Origin: Nectonema munidae
Taxonomy: Eukaryota > Nematomorpha > Nectonematoida > Nectonematidae
Assembly: GCA_030549495.1 (NCBI GenBank)
Contig: JAUIRK010000916.1
Location: 99,501-163,500, forward strand
Length of the DNA: 64,000 nt
Direction: 5' to 3'
Position 1 is the first letter of the stretch; each line of letters opens with the position of its first letter. A program made the position numbers and the translations under genes. Below are positions 1 to 12,374 of this stretch, piece after piece. The notes below the pieces were generated by a model. It made no database searches. It saw only the letters and a program-made list of their open reading frames with translations, and was not told the DNA's origin.

Positions 1-536
1 TAAACCGCAAATTTGATTAACACTTATAGGTATTTTCAAATCCTAAATGTAAAAAATGAGTCCAGAAATGAAAACAGCATGACCGATTTAGTATAAAAAC
101 ATATATTTTATGTTAAATTTGAAGGTATATTTTATTAGATATATTTTTGATCAATCAAAATTTTGATTGACATTTTCTAAAAAGAAGACATGATTATTGA
201 AAAAATTAAATATATAAAGTGTTATGCGTTCCAAACTGTACATAATTATAAATATTCAGTGTATTATATAATATAGATCCTAAGTTTTAAGGTTAAATAC
301 AGATAATGTCAAAATTTTGCTGAATAATTTTAATTTTTGATTGACAGTTTTGGACATGAATTTAATTGTAAAAATTGTTTTATTTAATGGTCATTCAACT
401 ACCATGAAAATGGTTTCAAAAGATGCAGCTAGAGATTTTAGAAAAAGTCACAAAATTAGAAGGGATATGATTCACCCAATTTTCTACAATTAATTTTTTA
501 GTGAAGGGGGGGGGGGCCCACCACTAATAGGGTTAA
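1..536. mobile_element. Right end of a giant TTAA-flanked non-coding element
   Basis: This is the right end of a second copy of the element described at 29889-35585. Bases 1-120 are one satellite monomer (ccgcaaatttgattaacact and onward). Bases 125-520 match the unique right flank at 35188-35570 nearly base for base. It ends in a G run, then cactaataggg and TTAA at 533-536. The rest lies upstream of the window. No coding content. The match is read directly; assignment to a piggyBac-type element rests on the TTAA site and the CCC/GGG termini. Confidence 0.8.
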
Positions 537-562
537 GGGTTCTAACATTGTTCATCTTATGG

Positions 563-895
563 CTAACATATTAGTAACTTTGCGCATTTCTGGTGGTATC
601 TGATTGGACAACCATTCTCTTGGGAACCGCTTTTCCAATCCTGAGAGTCATCTGTCTTTGTTTTGACTTTTTTGGAGTGAATCGCGTACCTCTCTGGGGT
701 CAGCGCTTGGCCTATCTCAAGAGTTTCTTTTAAATCTTTCTTTTCTTTCCTTGATGATTCTCTGTCACTAGGAGGAAAAGTGGGACTTTTCTTTCGTAAA
801 ATTAAGCTCTGAATAATACTGTGATGGCACAAATCACAGTGATTGGCTGAATCAGAGTGCCTAGAGCTGAAGGTGTAAGCAATTATAACACCCAT
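563..895 (-). CDS. Unrecognised 110-codon ORF with Cys/His pairs
   Basis: I do not recognise this ORF. It encodes a charged, lysine-rich product. Near the N-terminus it has CDLCHH, and near the C-terminus GCPIRYHQKCAKLLIC, so the spacing of Cys and His would allow a small zinc-binding fold. Base composition is richer in G+C than the flanks, as for old coding sequence. It begins 27 bp after the TTAA element ends. No splice partner, start context or neighbour supports a host gene. It may be a transposon remnant or chance. Confidence 0.2.
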   Translation of the reverse strand: MGVIIAYTFSSRHSDSANHCDLCHHSIIQSLILRKKSPTFPPSDRESSRKEKKDLKETLEIGQALTPERYAIHSKKVKTKTDDSQDWKSGSQENGCPIRYHQKCAKLLIC

Positions 896-1080
896 GATAC
901 ATTATCACCCTCAATTTTGCCCTCTTTCCATCATATACGGAGGCCTTTTGGAAGAGCTATGGAGAGTTTATAATTTCCGATAATTTGAACTTACTTTTGT
1001 TATATTAAATCCTTTGTCAACCCCCTCCCCCTATTGTCAATCTTTGTCAAGCTTTAGTCCTTACTCAAAGTTGACATCAT

Positions 1081-1440
1081 GACAAATCAATGTAGTAAAA
1101 GGTAAAAATTTGTACTTTTAGGTAATAACTTTTGTAACATCGTCTCGCCGAATGAGGTATATCATATCTTACATCTCGGAAAATATCAACAAAAAGATTA
1201 ACCTTATTCCCTAATCATTTGTATCAAAACATTCACATTACAAACCAGGGAATAGAAATGACCCTAGTAATAAATTTCGGAATGACAAACAAGTTGTCTA
1301 CCCGCGTTCAACCCTACAGGTTATGAGAATATATCATTTCAAAGAAGAGAATAGTTTCCTAAAACATTTTATACTGAAAAAATATTCCTCCAAAGTTATT
1401 ATTAATTTTTTAAAGAATCTCGCATTATACATATGATATA
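1081..1440. repeat. Interspersed repeat, copy 1 (gtaataacttttgtaac family)
   Basis: About 360 bp that recurs at 18780-19135 and in part at 17250-17341/18653-18694. Shared landmarks in order are gtaataacttttgtaacatc, gaatgaggtatatca, caagttgtctacccacg or its variant, and aaagaatctcgcatt. No ORF. Copies lie on either side of the nested piggyBac region, so the nest sits within or between members of this repeat. Confidence 0.65.
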
Positions 1441-1639
1441 TGATAAAAATATTTTATTAGTCAAAATTAAGGGGTCGCATGATGCCTGAGATCGGACTTT
1501 CCTCGAATATATAGTAAGAATCATATTTGTATAATTGGTGAAAAATTTTAATTCACCAATGAAAGATTTAATAATACTAAGTTAAGTAGACATTATATTT
1601 TATGAAAAATTAACTAATTCAAAATTTTTTTAACTTTCC

Positions 1640-1985
1640 GTTAATCACAATATATCTCACAGAAACATATTAAAGTAAATTTTTAAAATTTAATTTAAGA
1701 TTAATTTTTTTTTAGATTTTTTACATTTTATCTCACAGATGCATTGCGACTAAACTTATTATAAATGTAAAATGTCTAGTATTTGTTACTCTTCCAAAAA
1801 ATTTTCCCAAAAATATTAAAATTGTATTTATAATAATTTTTTTTATTAGTTTGGATAAACTATTTAATTTTTTTATCTTAGATGAAAGAAAATATAGGTG
1901 ATAGATAATATCTCACAGATACATTCTTGAATAACACTGACATAAAAAACTAATCTACAGAAACAGTGCTTTAGATATAGTTTTT
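1640..1985. repeat. Subterminal short repeats upstream of piggyBac ORF
   Basis: The motif tctcacaga followed by a cat-containing stretch occurs near 1654, 1731 and 1912, with a weaker version near 1958 (ctacagaaacagt). They are spaced 75-180 bp apart and lie just 5' of the piggyBac start at 2063. Clusters like this are typical of transposase-binding subterminal repeats. The outer end of the element was not fixed; a TTAA lies near 1468. Confidence 0.4.
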
Positions 1986-2062
1986 TATCACTAACAAAAA
2001 AAATTTTTTTTTAGATTTTTTGAATATTTTATTTTTGGGACTAAGTTTATTTTAAATTTAAT

Positions 2063-2872
2063 ATGTCACACCTTGTTCAAAATGAAATAAAATATTATTC
2101 TGAAACTGACTCAGAAGAAATGAATAATGTAGAAGTTCAAAGTAGTGATTCTAATAGGGAAGCAGACCTAGAAAATTTGTTTTGACAAAGATTATGGTAA
2201 TGAAGAAGAACAAAATATGTTTATGTTGGAAAAGAAAAAAACTATATGGGAGAAGAAATTTAAAAAAAAGTTGAAAGACAAAACCACACAATATTTTGGT
2301 CCATTTGCCTTGTTTATATGGATATATTGGATGAAATAGTTAAATATACAAACCAATATATAGAAAGAAACTCTAAAAAATTTTCAAAGGAAAGAGATGC
2401 TAAGCTTACAGATCTAATGAATTAAAATCTTATATTGGACTTTTATATCTTGCAGGTTTACTACACAACAACAGGCAATATCTTGAAGATATTTGGGCAA
2501 CAAAATTAGTTATGTGTTTGAAAGGTTTTCGATTTTTAATGCGGTGTATACGTTTTGATGATTATGATACTCGGCAAGTAAGAAAAATGGTAGATCGTTT
2601 TGCTCCAATCAGAAAGGTGTTTGAAAAATTGTAAAAACTGTTTTTCACTGAGTGAAAATGTTACAATAAATAAAAAGTTTGATGGATTTAGAGGAAATTG
2701 TCAATTCAGACAATAAATTCCATCAAAGCGAAGAAAATATGGCCTCAAAATATTTTGTTTAGCTGATGCTAAAGTTTTTATACTTATAATATGGAAGTGT
2801 ATCTCACTCACAACCTGAAGGAAAGTATAAAGTTGGCAATAAACCATGTGATGTAGTGAGGGCTATTTTAGC
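2063..2872 (+). pseudogene. piggyBac transposase, N-terminal half (relic)
   Basis: Starts with an ATG and an acidic leader (MSHLVQNEIKYYSETDSEE), the usual charged N-terminus of piggyBac proteins. Broken frames then give the first part of the DDE_Tnp_1_7 domain: YLEDIWATKL, FRFLMRCIRFDDYDTRQ, KMVDRFAPIRKVFEKL, then GFRGNCQFRQ and IPSKRRKYGLKIF. At least three frame breaks are present. Homology stops at VGNKPCDVVRAI (about 2870), where a C run and foreign repeat begin. The family expects NFFTSxxLA next, and exactly that resumes at 16611, so the two pieces are halves of one copy split by later insertions. Confidence 0.8.
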
Positions 2873-3324
2873 CCCCCCCCCCCCCTCGGTTTTTCTTGAA
2901 TGATTGCAAATTTTTACTAAATTTTCGTGCGAACCTACAAAATGATTGATTTCGAATCTGATCGTGACATTTATTTTTTATAAAAATCAATCAAACTTGT
3001 CAAAAATTGATTGATGACAGCTCAACTAAAAAAACAACTTTTAGTTTAAATGGGTATACAAAATTTTTTACACATATATACCCATTTTCAAGTGTGCTGA
3101 ACACGATGGTCACGTTTATTTAAAAAAAATCAGCCAAACCTGTCAAAAAATTGTTTTTTTATGATTGATTTTTTTTATATGACAACTCAACTAAAAAAAG
3201 AAACTTTTAGTTTAAATGGGTATACAAATTTTTTTACATATATATACCCATTTGCAAGTGTGCTAACACGAAGTTCACGTTTATTTTTTTCAAAAATCAA
3301 CCAAATCTATTCATATATGACAGC
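2873..3324. repeat. C run plus left-array repeats of a TTAA-type element
   Basis: Starts with a C run (about 2872-2885). Two diverged repeats follow, keyed by tgacagctcaac or tgacaactcaac, aacttttagtttaaatgg, tatacccatttt and gtgtgctga. They match the left array of the 29.9 kb element (30010-30780) and sequence after 15892. The last 8 bases, atgacagc (3317-3324), are the target site of the hAT insertion that starts at 3325. Confidence 0.65.
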
Positions 3325-3523
3325 CATGGGCGCCGACAGATATGGGCAAGGAGGGGCACTTGCCCCCCCCCCCCCCCCTGGAAATTATAGCAAAACTTTT
3401 TAAATTTTGCTATGGAAATATTTTACACAATCGTATTCTTTTGTGATGTTTGTTAGCAGCAGTATCTGTCAGCTCAAATGGGACAAGTGCTAAAACATTT
3501 TCATGAGATGAAAACATCTTAGA
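3325..3523. mobile_element. hAT element copy 1, left end
   Basis: Begins catgggcgccgac, a hAT-like terminus, then a C run (3363-3378) and about 140 bp nearly identical to 14415-14606. It breaks off at gatgaaaacatctta where a LINE has inserted and resumes at 5960. The 8 bp before it (atgacagc) do not recur after its own right part. They do recur after the right end of copy 2 at 15892-15899. Confidence 0.8.
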
Positions 3524-5959
3524 AGAAGAAGAAGATTTATTAATTGATAAAATAAAATTGGAATACACCACTAAACATATAAAAAAAAGAATTTAATAAG
3601 GAATTTAAAAAGAAAGACATTGCATATTTAAAGTTGGGAAAAAAATTCAAAAGGCCTACAAGCCGCTGATATGAATAAAACCCATATTACATCAATGAAA
3701 TAGAAATACATCATATAGAATATTCATAAAATAAATATGAAGTAAAAATAATCACATTAGCTGGAATAAAATACAGATAGTGTGCAGTGCGCATGATTAG
3801 AATGAGTCGCTGTTAATATATTGTTAAATAACTAGTGGTGGTTGTTACACACAAAGCAATTAATAGAATGACAAGTTAAACTATATATTTATCTAAAAGA
3901 AGTTTTTTTATTATATTTTTACAAGTGCTTATTTTAGAAAGGATACATTGAGAATTAAACATAAAAAAGTTAAAGTTATGAGAAATTTTATATTTTATAG
4001 ATTGTTTAGATAATTTTTTACAATAAGATGGAAGTGATAAATTGGATTTATTTCGTAGATTATATTCATGGTTCATGTAGTTAAATACAATAAACTCATT
4101 AAATATGTTAGGTAGAAATCCATTTAAAAGTTTATAGGTAACCATCGATAGATTATACACATACAGGTCATTAACCTTTAGTAAGTTCTCTCTAAAAAAT
4201 AAGGGGGTAGTATGAGATAAGTAATGACTTCCAGTTATATAGCGTATAATTTGTTTTTGTGTTTTTATCAATAGCTCAAGGTTTTGATGACCCCATAGAA
4301 CTATGCAGTAATTAAGATAAGGGAGAAAAAAGGAGTTGTACAATAATAATTTGATTTTGGTCGGGAACAAAAACTTATTGTGTTTTAGAATGCCTAAATT
4401 ACTACACAGAATAGAATTGACATAAGAGATATGTTGTTTCCACTTCAATTTGCAGTCGATGATGACACCAAGTAATTTATAATATTCAACAACTTCGAAC
4501 TTGAAATTCTCAGTAGGAATTTTTCTATTCATACTTCCAAAGAGCATGGCTTTAGACTTAGATACATTTATATGCATGCAATTTTGAGTACACCATTCAA
4601 AGAATGGCCCAAGATAATCGTTGAAAAAGTCCATACTTTTGGGTGGAGTTGCCATAGAAAACGGGATGTTTATTGTCACATCATTAGCAAAACAATAAAA
4701 CTTCAGCGAGCAATTAGATACATGTATATCATTTATAAAAATTAGGAATAATAGAGGGCCCAGGATAGAACCCTGAGGAACCCCCATATTAATGGTAGAA
4801 ACGTTAGACTTGAATTTATTCAAAGTTACATACTGCTGACGATTAAGCAAATAAGATTTGATTAGAAGCAAGGAGTTTCCTTGCACTCCATAGAGAGACA
4901 GTTTATCAAATAAAATTTGGTGTGAAAGATTATCAAAAGCTTTACTAAAATCTAAGAACAGTGAACGCATTCCTTCATTGGACTCAAGAGTATTCAAAAT
5001 GTTATCTATACAATGTGTAAGTAGTGACTGGGTGCTGTAATTCTTACGAAAACCGAACTGAAGAGGATAAAATAGATTATTAGAATTGAAGTATGATTGC
5101 AATTGAATATTAAGTAGCTTTTCAAAAATTTTAGACAGAACCGGAATAATTGATATCGGGCGATAGTTATTAATGTCTTCTCTAGCGCCTTTTTTAAAAA
5201 CAGGATGTACTGCACTGAGTTTAAAATCGTCCGGAAAAACACAATACTTTAAGCAAATATTATATCCCAATCTTAAAAATGGATAAATAACATTAAGTAT
5301 AGGCTTGATGTGGGAAATAGGAAGCCCATAAGCATCATTACAATTACTTTGATCACATTCCTTGACAGCTAGAATAACATCACTATAAGAAAAATTTTTA
5401 AATTCAAATTTAGTGTGAACTTGTGCTATGTATTTGGTAGAGTTTTTTTCCGGTTGAGAGGAGGGTAATTCATACTAAATTTATCATTGAAAATTGAACA
5501 AACAGTTTGTTCATCTTCAATTAACTCCCCACCAAAATTCAAATTTATGTTTGTTGATTTATTAATATTTAATCTATTTTTTACTTCTCGCCAAATAACT
5601 TTTGTGTTCGTTTGATTGATAAATTATGTACAAATTTATTTTTTTGTGTTCTACATTTATACTTTACACTATTCCTAAGCAAATTATATTTCAATTTTAG
5701 CTCAGAATATGTATCAGAATATGAGTTCTTTAACCTCCTATACACATTATTTCTTTCTTTAATTAAATCCAAAATTTCCTTGTTCAACCATGATTTAATT
5801 GGGTTATTATAATAAAAGTTAGAATTTCTTTTAAACTTAATATAACGTGTATTAATGTTAATAAAGTCAACAAGCTTAGAGTTTAGTTTATGGAAGTAAA
5901 GATTTGGGAAATTAATGTAATTGTCAAGTAAATTGTGCCAATTAAATGAACTTACATCC
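3524..5959 (-). mobile_element. Non-LTR retrotransposon (CR1/Jockey-like), 5'-truncated
   Basis: A minus-strand LINE of about 2.4 kb inserted in hAT copy 1. The boundaries follow from comparison with uninterrupted copy 2, which reads straight through from catctta to taagatattaagg. The 3' end lies at 3524 and carries an (aag)n run, the complement of a short microsatellite tail. The 5' end at about 5959 lies inside the linker before the reverse transcriptase, so the endonuclease is missing. Linker coding is seen at 5581-5787 (LNKEILDLIKERNNVYRRL). No clear target duplication. Confidence 0.85.
3876..5270 (-). pseudogene. LINE reverse transcriptase (catalytic Asp lost)
   Basis: A 464-codon open frame covering most of the reverse transcriptase and the C-terminal region. 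Motifs in order: YRPISIIP at residues 36-43, QFGFRKNYST at 71-80, LFLDFSKAFD at 104-113, GVPQGSILGPLLFL at 163-176, then FAND at 194-197. The family has (Y/F)ADD here, so one of the two metal-binding aspartates is Asn and the enzyme should be dead. The C-terminal part (PLFFRENLLKVNDLYVYNL, LPNIFNEF) is the kind found in Jockey/CR1 relatives. Its frame continues upstream with a few breaks. The long open frame with a lost active site points to moderately recent decay. Confidence 0.88.
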
Positions 5960-6268
5960 CTAACTTGTAAGATATTAAGGAAGCGTTGGGATCAAGTATG
6001 CTTTCGGATCCTAAATTCTAATTAAATCTAGAAGCTGTGTCAATTCCAACCAACCAAGCTTTTTTTCCTCCTTTGTCAAGTTTTAAAATGGAGAGTTTCA
6101 CGTTCTAAACAGAATCTTTTCTTCAAAGATTAGTTTCACTTTTTAATCTTTTTAAATGATTTGAAGTTTTTGAATATATTTTCTTTATTGTAAATAAAAT
6201 TTTTCATTAATTCTAATATGATGTTTTTTAAATTATGAAATTTTTTGCCCGTCTGTGGAAACCAAGTC
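5960..6268. mobile_element. hAT element copy 1, right part, end missing
   Basis: Resumes the hAT sequence at taagatattaaggaagcg, identical to copy 2 at 14607. It diverges for about 200 bp, where copy 2 holds transposase coding, then matches copy 2 again at gaatatattttctttattg through ttttttgcccgtctg. It lacks the last 25 bp that carry the right terminus in copy 2. It is therefore a non-autonomous deletion derivative without its own right end. Confidence 0.75.
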
Positions 6269-6292
6269 TGTGGTTTTCGGTTTAGTTAGACT

Positions 6293-7007
6293 CAGCGGTT
6301 CTTAACCTTTTTCATTTGCCGACCATTTTACGTACGACACAAACACTCGCGACCCAGCATGTAAAAAATTAAGAGGGATAATAAAAAACAATATTTATCT
6401 AACTTTTTTAAAAAATCAAAATGCTTTTTTTGGTTTACAAAAGAAACATGTTATTTATTACAATGTTTTAATTTGACAAAGAAAGTTACAATTAATGAGA
6501 ACGTTGCGTTTGAAGTTTTCTTGAAAGCTCTTCAAAGGGTTGTTTTATTGTTGACAGACAACATCGCATGTCGTGCTCCCGTGATAAACGGTTTCGATAT
6601 TTATTTTTAACAGCCATAAGAGTTGAAAAACCAGTCTAACACAAATACGTTGTTGGGAAAGGAAGAAAGACATTAAGTGTCTTAAAAACCCCACCACTTC
6701 TTTTTCTTTATAAATCTATGTCCAGAAAGCACTCAAAGTTTCTGTTTAAAAATCACATTCAAGAGCTTTGTCATTTTTATTTCAATTAGTTGCTCTTCTA
6801 ATTGGTAGATATCAGAAATTTCCTGAGGTAGATCTTCAATTTTCACATCAAATGGATTTCTGGCCGTATTTATTTTTATAATTAAGTTTTATTTTTGTTA
6901 TTTCAAGATTTTTTTTATCTTCCCCTTTTTCTCATTGGCCCTTGGCGACCCAAAAAAATCGCCAGGGGACCCAAATTTGGTTCGCGACCCAAGGTTAAGA
7001 ACCACTG
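6293..7007 (-). mobile_element. Non-autonomous hAT (ZBED-type) with 7/8 target duplication
   Basis: Terminal inverted repeats cagcggttcttaacct and aggttaagaaccactg, each followed inward by gcgaccc-type motifs. Flanking 8-mers agttagac (6284-6291) and agttagag (7008-7015) differ at one base. The minus strand from about 6625 to 6495 encodes the transposase tail TLMAVKNKYRNRLS, then HDMRCCLSTIKQ, a signature of ZBED5/FAM200-like hAT proteins. The rest of the transposase is deleted, so it is a deletion derivative carrying the C-terminal coding stub. Confidence 0.85.
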
Positions 7008-7299
7008 AGTTAGAGTCACACAGTAATATTTTTCACCATGTCATTTTACAATAATTTTTTGGAAATTTTATTGCTGACTATGTTTAAATATATTATTATA
7101 TATACCGCATCTATAGGGTTATTATTGGGAAATTTCAGGAGCAATAAATTTAAATTTTAATTTTATGAGCGTTATCAAAAAGGATTTCATGTCGTTTTGA
7201 GTAGAAATTTGGTCCCGTCCCTATTTATGAGATTGATAAAATCATTATTATATCAAGAAAGAAAATTAATTTATCGATTGGGCTTAAATATATAAAAAT

Positions 7300-7890
7300 C
7301 AATAGTGTCGAATTAACTAAATATATAACAATTTTAGCCAAATTGAAATGTAGTGTTGATTACCTGTGTATATATTGACAAGAAATGTCATGATGAAATA
7401 GAGAAAGCCCGATTTGCTAAATGAGACAAAAATTGTACAAAAATGATACAAAAATATCTGAGAACTAATAACCAAAGTTAAACAATAACCATAATTTAAA
7501 TCAAGAGCGACAAAAGTATTTTATGGATCAAATTGAGTATATTTGATTTGCTGTGTATGGATAAGTTTATTCAAAAATGATGGAAAAAGTGTTTGGCATT
7601 AAGTCACTTGTGAACGCTGACAGGTGAAATATGTTGGGTTAATTAGTGACAAAAATTTAGTTAAATAAATTCACATAACATTAAGGCAAAAAATGTTGAA
7701 TTATAATATATTTGGCATTAATTGACAGATTTCATTCTTTTTCTTGAAAAAAATGATACCATCAAACTCGCAATCAATTATTTAGTAGGTTCAAGCCAGA
7801 ATTTTGTAAAAATATTGAATATTTTAAGAAAAAAAGAGGGGATAAAATAGCCTCCCGTCACTGAGGAAATAAAAATAGCCCATCATGAAT
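7300..7890 (+). repeat. Left arm of a 590 bp inverted repeat
   Basis: Homologous, at roughly three bases in four, to the reverse complement of 12375-12960. Shared stretches include tgatgaaatagagaaag, gatttgctaaatg, aaccaaagttaaaca, gtgtatggataag and tgaggaaataaaaatagccc. Parts resemble the tandem-array sequence of the TTAA elements. The two arms enclose 4.5 kb. No ORF in the arm. Bases 7016-7299 show nothing recognisable. Confidence 0.7.
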
Positions 7891-10840
7891 AAGGTCAAGG
7901 AAATTGATTGGTTCAAGACTTTTTTGAAGATAATATTTGTTTCGGTTATCTGATTTTAAAATCTGGAACTCCAAATCTGCTTGCTTTGTTGTTGCATCAC
8001 GTTGGGTGCTTTTGCACTTGCAAAATTCTTTCTTCTATCCTTTCATTCATGTTAGGATAAATGTAACGATTCACTTCTCAGTGTATGCTATTCAGGAAAG
8101 GTGTCTAGACAAATTTATGAAGGTAATATGTTAGAAAATTAGTTTGTGCAAGGCAAAGACAGGAAACGTGCTTTGAAAGTAAACAAATGTAAGTCACGTT
8201 CATACTCTTTTCTAGTTATAAACACCACCCCTATGTAAAATAGAAAGAAGATGATTTCTTGCATTGAAGTTGCGCTTGCCAAGTTTACTTTCTTTAAATG
8301 TCATATTCCAGTTTACTCCTAATACCTGTCTGTGATATCTGAATTAAATACTAGAGACAGGTGCTGCCTATCCCTACAAAACTTTTCTTCACTTTGATGA
8401 AAGGAAGGAGGCGTGGATTCGAATCTCTAAACAGGCGCCACGTTCACAAGTCAATGTGGCACGATGATTATGCAGTGCCTGGTCAAAATTTCAGAACCAA
8501 AAGGTCCTAAAATTAAAAAAAGTTTTAAAACCTTTTCTCTTCTCAAACAGTTTCATTTTAAGATAGCAAATATGACAGATAAATGGAAATAAACTCTAAC
8601 ATATTTCAATATATATCATAAATAAATTTACAAATTTAATTTTGATTTTGAAACGTTTTGGTTTGGTTTTCTGACGTTTTGACTGGGAACCGATTATACA
8701 AGCTCATTCCTAACAACAAATAGCTAATCATTGCTCATTTTAATGCATAAAAGATTGAACTCTTTCACCGCATAATTTTCAATTATATCTGTATCTTTTA
8801 TTACTAAGTGCTACTTTAATCAACTTAGTTAAATAAGTAAATATGGAAATTTCATAGTTTTGAAAAATCTTGTTTTGTTTGAAAATTCTCCTTCCACTAG
8901 TTTATTTTAAATCGCAAAATATTTTTTCTTTTCAATAAACAATCGAATTTTGCTCTACTGAAAAAACTTATGAGGTTAGACAGGAAAAAATAAAGTAAGT
9001 AAGAATATTTTAACTTCAAACAGATTGCAGAAATTAATTTAGATCAACAACCATCAATTTTATATTTAAAAAAAGAATTTAATATTATTTAACGAATAAT
9101 TGAATATATATAAAATTCTAAGCTACACTATAAGTATAATCTTCTTACACATACTCTTTACGATGCGCTTTTCCGTGATTGTTAAAGAGGCTTAATAATT
9201 TACTTAACTTTTAATTAGCCTTGAAACATCTTTATTATTTATAAATATTGCTGAATATCAAATAATTATAATTTTTTATAAACTTGAAAAAATATAAAAA
9301 AAATCATTAGTTGAAAACAAAAAAAGCATAAAAACTAACTTTTCTTCATTTTAAACTCTTGTAGAACTAAACAATAAATAATTGCATTTGCAATTAACCT
9401 TAATTACGTGAAAAAAGTCCAACAACTGAAAAAACATTTTCGCACTAAATGGGTATTAGCGGAATTATTTGAAATATCGAAATTAATTCTCAATTTTATC
9501 ATTTTTTGCCGTAATTTCAAATAACTTTATTTCCATCAAATTCTATCTAACATTATCTTTTAAACGAAATTTTCCATGGAATGAATTATTTCCACAATTG
9601 TAGCATAAAGTTTTCCATTGAAGGTTATCAAAATTTTTATGTTCTATTTTTCTTCTTAGTATAAAATATAAGTTACTAGTAAATGATGTAGTTGAATTTT
9701 GTATAATATATTTATATTTAAGAAGATTTTAAAACAAATATCAATCGTTTAAAAAATATCAAGAGAATCTCAATCGTAAGCATTGAAAAAAAAGAACACA
9801 ATTTACTAGTCACCACTACGAAATTTAAAATATTATGTCTCCTTTTGTGTAGATGGTTTATATCCAAAATACTTTTCTTAGTCTTTTTAGTAGGTTCTGT
9901 AGATAGCTTGCATGTGAATAAACATAAATTTATAAATTTCTGCGCTATATAAATATATATCTAAATGCGAAATTCATTTTTTCAAAAAATTTGTTTCCGC
10001 ACGTTTTGTGCTAGAAGGTTTGGAGCGGGAACCTTTTCAACAATTTGTTTAGTATGCATTTTAAGAAGGTTTATTCTCAAGAAATATAGCTCCTATGAAA
10101 CTCCTATGAAATATATAAATGTATACACTTTCTTATATTCTCCGCCCCATCAAATTCAGTTTTGCTCCTTCCTCATAGTTTTGCTCCCCCTCCCCCGTAC
10201 TTGAAGTTGGCGACGGGGCTAATTTAAACAATCAAGTCTTATTCTAGAAATCAAATATATAACATCTTTATCCTTGGATATTCCTTTTATTTAATGTTTT
10301 AGTTTTTTTATCAAGATTTCTTAGAATAGTTGGCAATGTTTTTGAACTTTGTTTTACATTTATGTTAATAAAACTTAGTACCAATTATATTATTTTCATG
10401 TAAATTTTAGTGTATAAATTAGGGATTGGAAAAGCTTATTTATATAAATGTAAAGTTTGTAGAATATTTCTTCTAAAAATTTTAAACCTTCAATTTCTAT
10501 TTAAAATGGCTAAATTTAATTTCACGAATACATACCTGTCAATTCATAGACCCATATTCTAAATAAATTTTCAAACACTTTACTTTACTGACTGAATATA
10601 TGAGTAGGTAGAATATGAAGATTATATAAGATGATTCTTTGTTTTGTGTGTTACTAATCAAGCTTGCTAACATTTTGTTGCTAAAAATTTTTAAATTTAA
10701 TTTTATGCAACAATGCATTGCAGTACAGAGTAATCAATCCACCTAACCAATTATTTTGATATGAACCAGGCTTGTTGACAATTATTGAGATGAGAGTCTG
10801 AGAAATATCTTTTAGCTCCTAACCAATATTGCATCGGATA
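7891..10840. other. Low-complexity intergenic DNA with one MITE-like pair
   Basis: No convincing gene. Around 8474-8695 there is an inverted pair: cctggtcaaaatttcagaac on the left, and ttttctgacgttttgactggg on the right in opposite sense. This suggests a MITE of about 220 bp. A B-box-like ggattcgaatctc near 8413 hints at a decayed tRNA-derived SINE. The rest (8700-10840) is AT-rich with short chance ORFs. Confidence 0.35.
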
Positions 10841-10893
10841 GTGGGGTTGTCGAAGAATCTTCTGTCGGATAAATGAGGTCTGACTGTATTACC
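10841..10893. mobile_element. pogo/Tigger terminal fragment
   Basis: Read on the minus strand, the segment begins tacagtcagacctcatttat and continues ccgacagaagattcttcgac. CAGTCAGACCTC is a typical pogo/Tigger end, with TA at the target. Only this end was found. No matching opposite end or transposase lies nearby, so it is an isolated terminus or solo end of a deleted copy. Confidence 0.5.
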
Positions 10894-11339
10894 TATGAGT
10901 CCTCTAATACAACCCTTTCTATATGGCCTTTAGAAAACAAAGATATGTTTAACCTTCGAATACCAAATATAAAATCGGTTCAATCAAAAATTTAGCTCCC
11001 TAAATATTTACAAAAGAGATTATTTTAGTCATGGTATAAAGCATTCACTTGGGTTGAGTATAGCATATCTAATGAACTATACAGGTAGACTGTGGCAATC
11101 CGTTTCAATAACTGGTAAATAGCAATAAGGAGGGATAAAGACTTAATTACTTCAAATGAGTAGTGATCTATCATATTTGAATGATTTTGTTCCCTTTTTG
11201 AGTTTGAAGTGTTGTTCATAAACTTTCTGAAAATTTTCTGCGTAGCGGTCTAACTATAATTTTTAAATAGCTCCGGCTCTCATTTAAAAAGAATAAATCA
11301 ACATATAAAATACTGTACTAAAAAATCGAAACCATTGTT

Positions 11340-12137
11340 ATTTCAATAATTGTCTGAGCAATCCAAATCTGAATGGGATGGATGGCATCTGCTTTGTCTA
11401 AACCAGTTTGTCTAAATTTGGTTCTGTTTTTGTCAATGCAACTTACATAATAAACTGTTCTTTAAAAAAGAATTTTTCTGAGGCCAGATTACTAATCGAG
11501 ATTAAAAATGGTTTTTTGATAAATTGATAGTATTTTTCAAATTTTTGTAGACAAATATTTTTCTTGCAGTTGCTCTGCTGAGTTTCGCAAAATAAAATAT
11601 TGCCTACGAGATTTTTGTCATATACATATTGTACGTAAACACAATGCTGAGATTAGTTTGCAGCTGCCATCGTTTCATTAATCTGAGCAAAAAAGTTGAT
11701 AAAAAATCGAATTCCGAATCTGTTTGAAATGTCATCAGACATCTTTCCTATTAGCCTTCTAACGGTATCCTTTAACCGGAAGATTGAATCTAGCACACTC
11801 AATATATCATTGCAGCAACGTAATATCAACTGTTCTGCTATGTTGCGGGACTTTTTGACAACAAATATTTTTGAAACTTTTCAAATAATACTTATTTTGC
11901 AAAAACATTCTTAGATTATTTATAAAACATGAATTTGTGCAATCGTTCAGCCAATATTTTTGTTTATCTAACTTGAGTGCATCACTACTAGAGCAAGCTT
12001 CACTTGACGGGTATTAAAAAAGTGAATGCTAACACTTCAGAACACATAGGACACTTATGTTCCTCTTCTCCAACAAACGTTAATGCAGTAAAACGAAATT
12101 TCAAGTTTGAGTTGTCATATTTCATTTTTTTAGCCAT
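11340..12137 (-). pseudogene. hAT transposase (ZBED5-like), decayed, minus strand
   Basis: Starts at a minus-strand ATG at 12137-12135 with MAKKMKYDNSNLKFRF, then a BED-finger-like EEEHKCPMCSEVLAF, the N-terminal arrangement of ZBED5/FAM200-type hAT proteins. Further down, frames shift and give RRLIGKMSDDISNRF (about 11760-11700), GNILFCE (about 11600) and ALTKTEPN (about 11440). Large internal deletions and several breaks are evident. The residual tail in the element at 6293-7007 is of the same type, also on the minus strand, but nothing joins the two. Confidence 0.6.
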
Positions 12138-12374
12138 TAAAAAAACTAGAAAGAACAAATTAGGCCTGAAAAGCAATAAAAGAAAAAAATAGTACTCAAT
12201 TCAAAGATAAACTTATTTATTTTTTTTTGCCAAAAATGGCAAATGATCCAATATGGGTGCAATATTACGCAATATCTGCGGTAGAGTGCAAATAAAACAT
12301 TTATTCTTTATAATTGGCTTATTAATTTCCTTCAAAATTTCGTTTCTTTTCTTATAATCGCTAGCTGTATCTTC

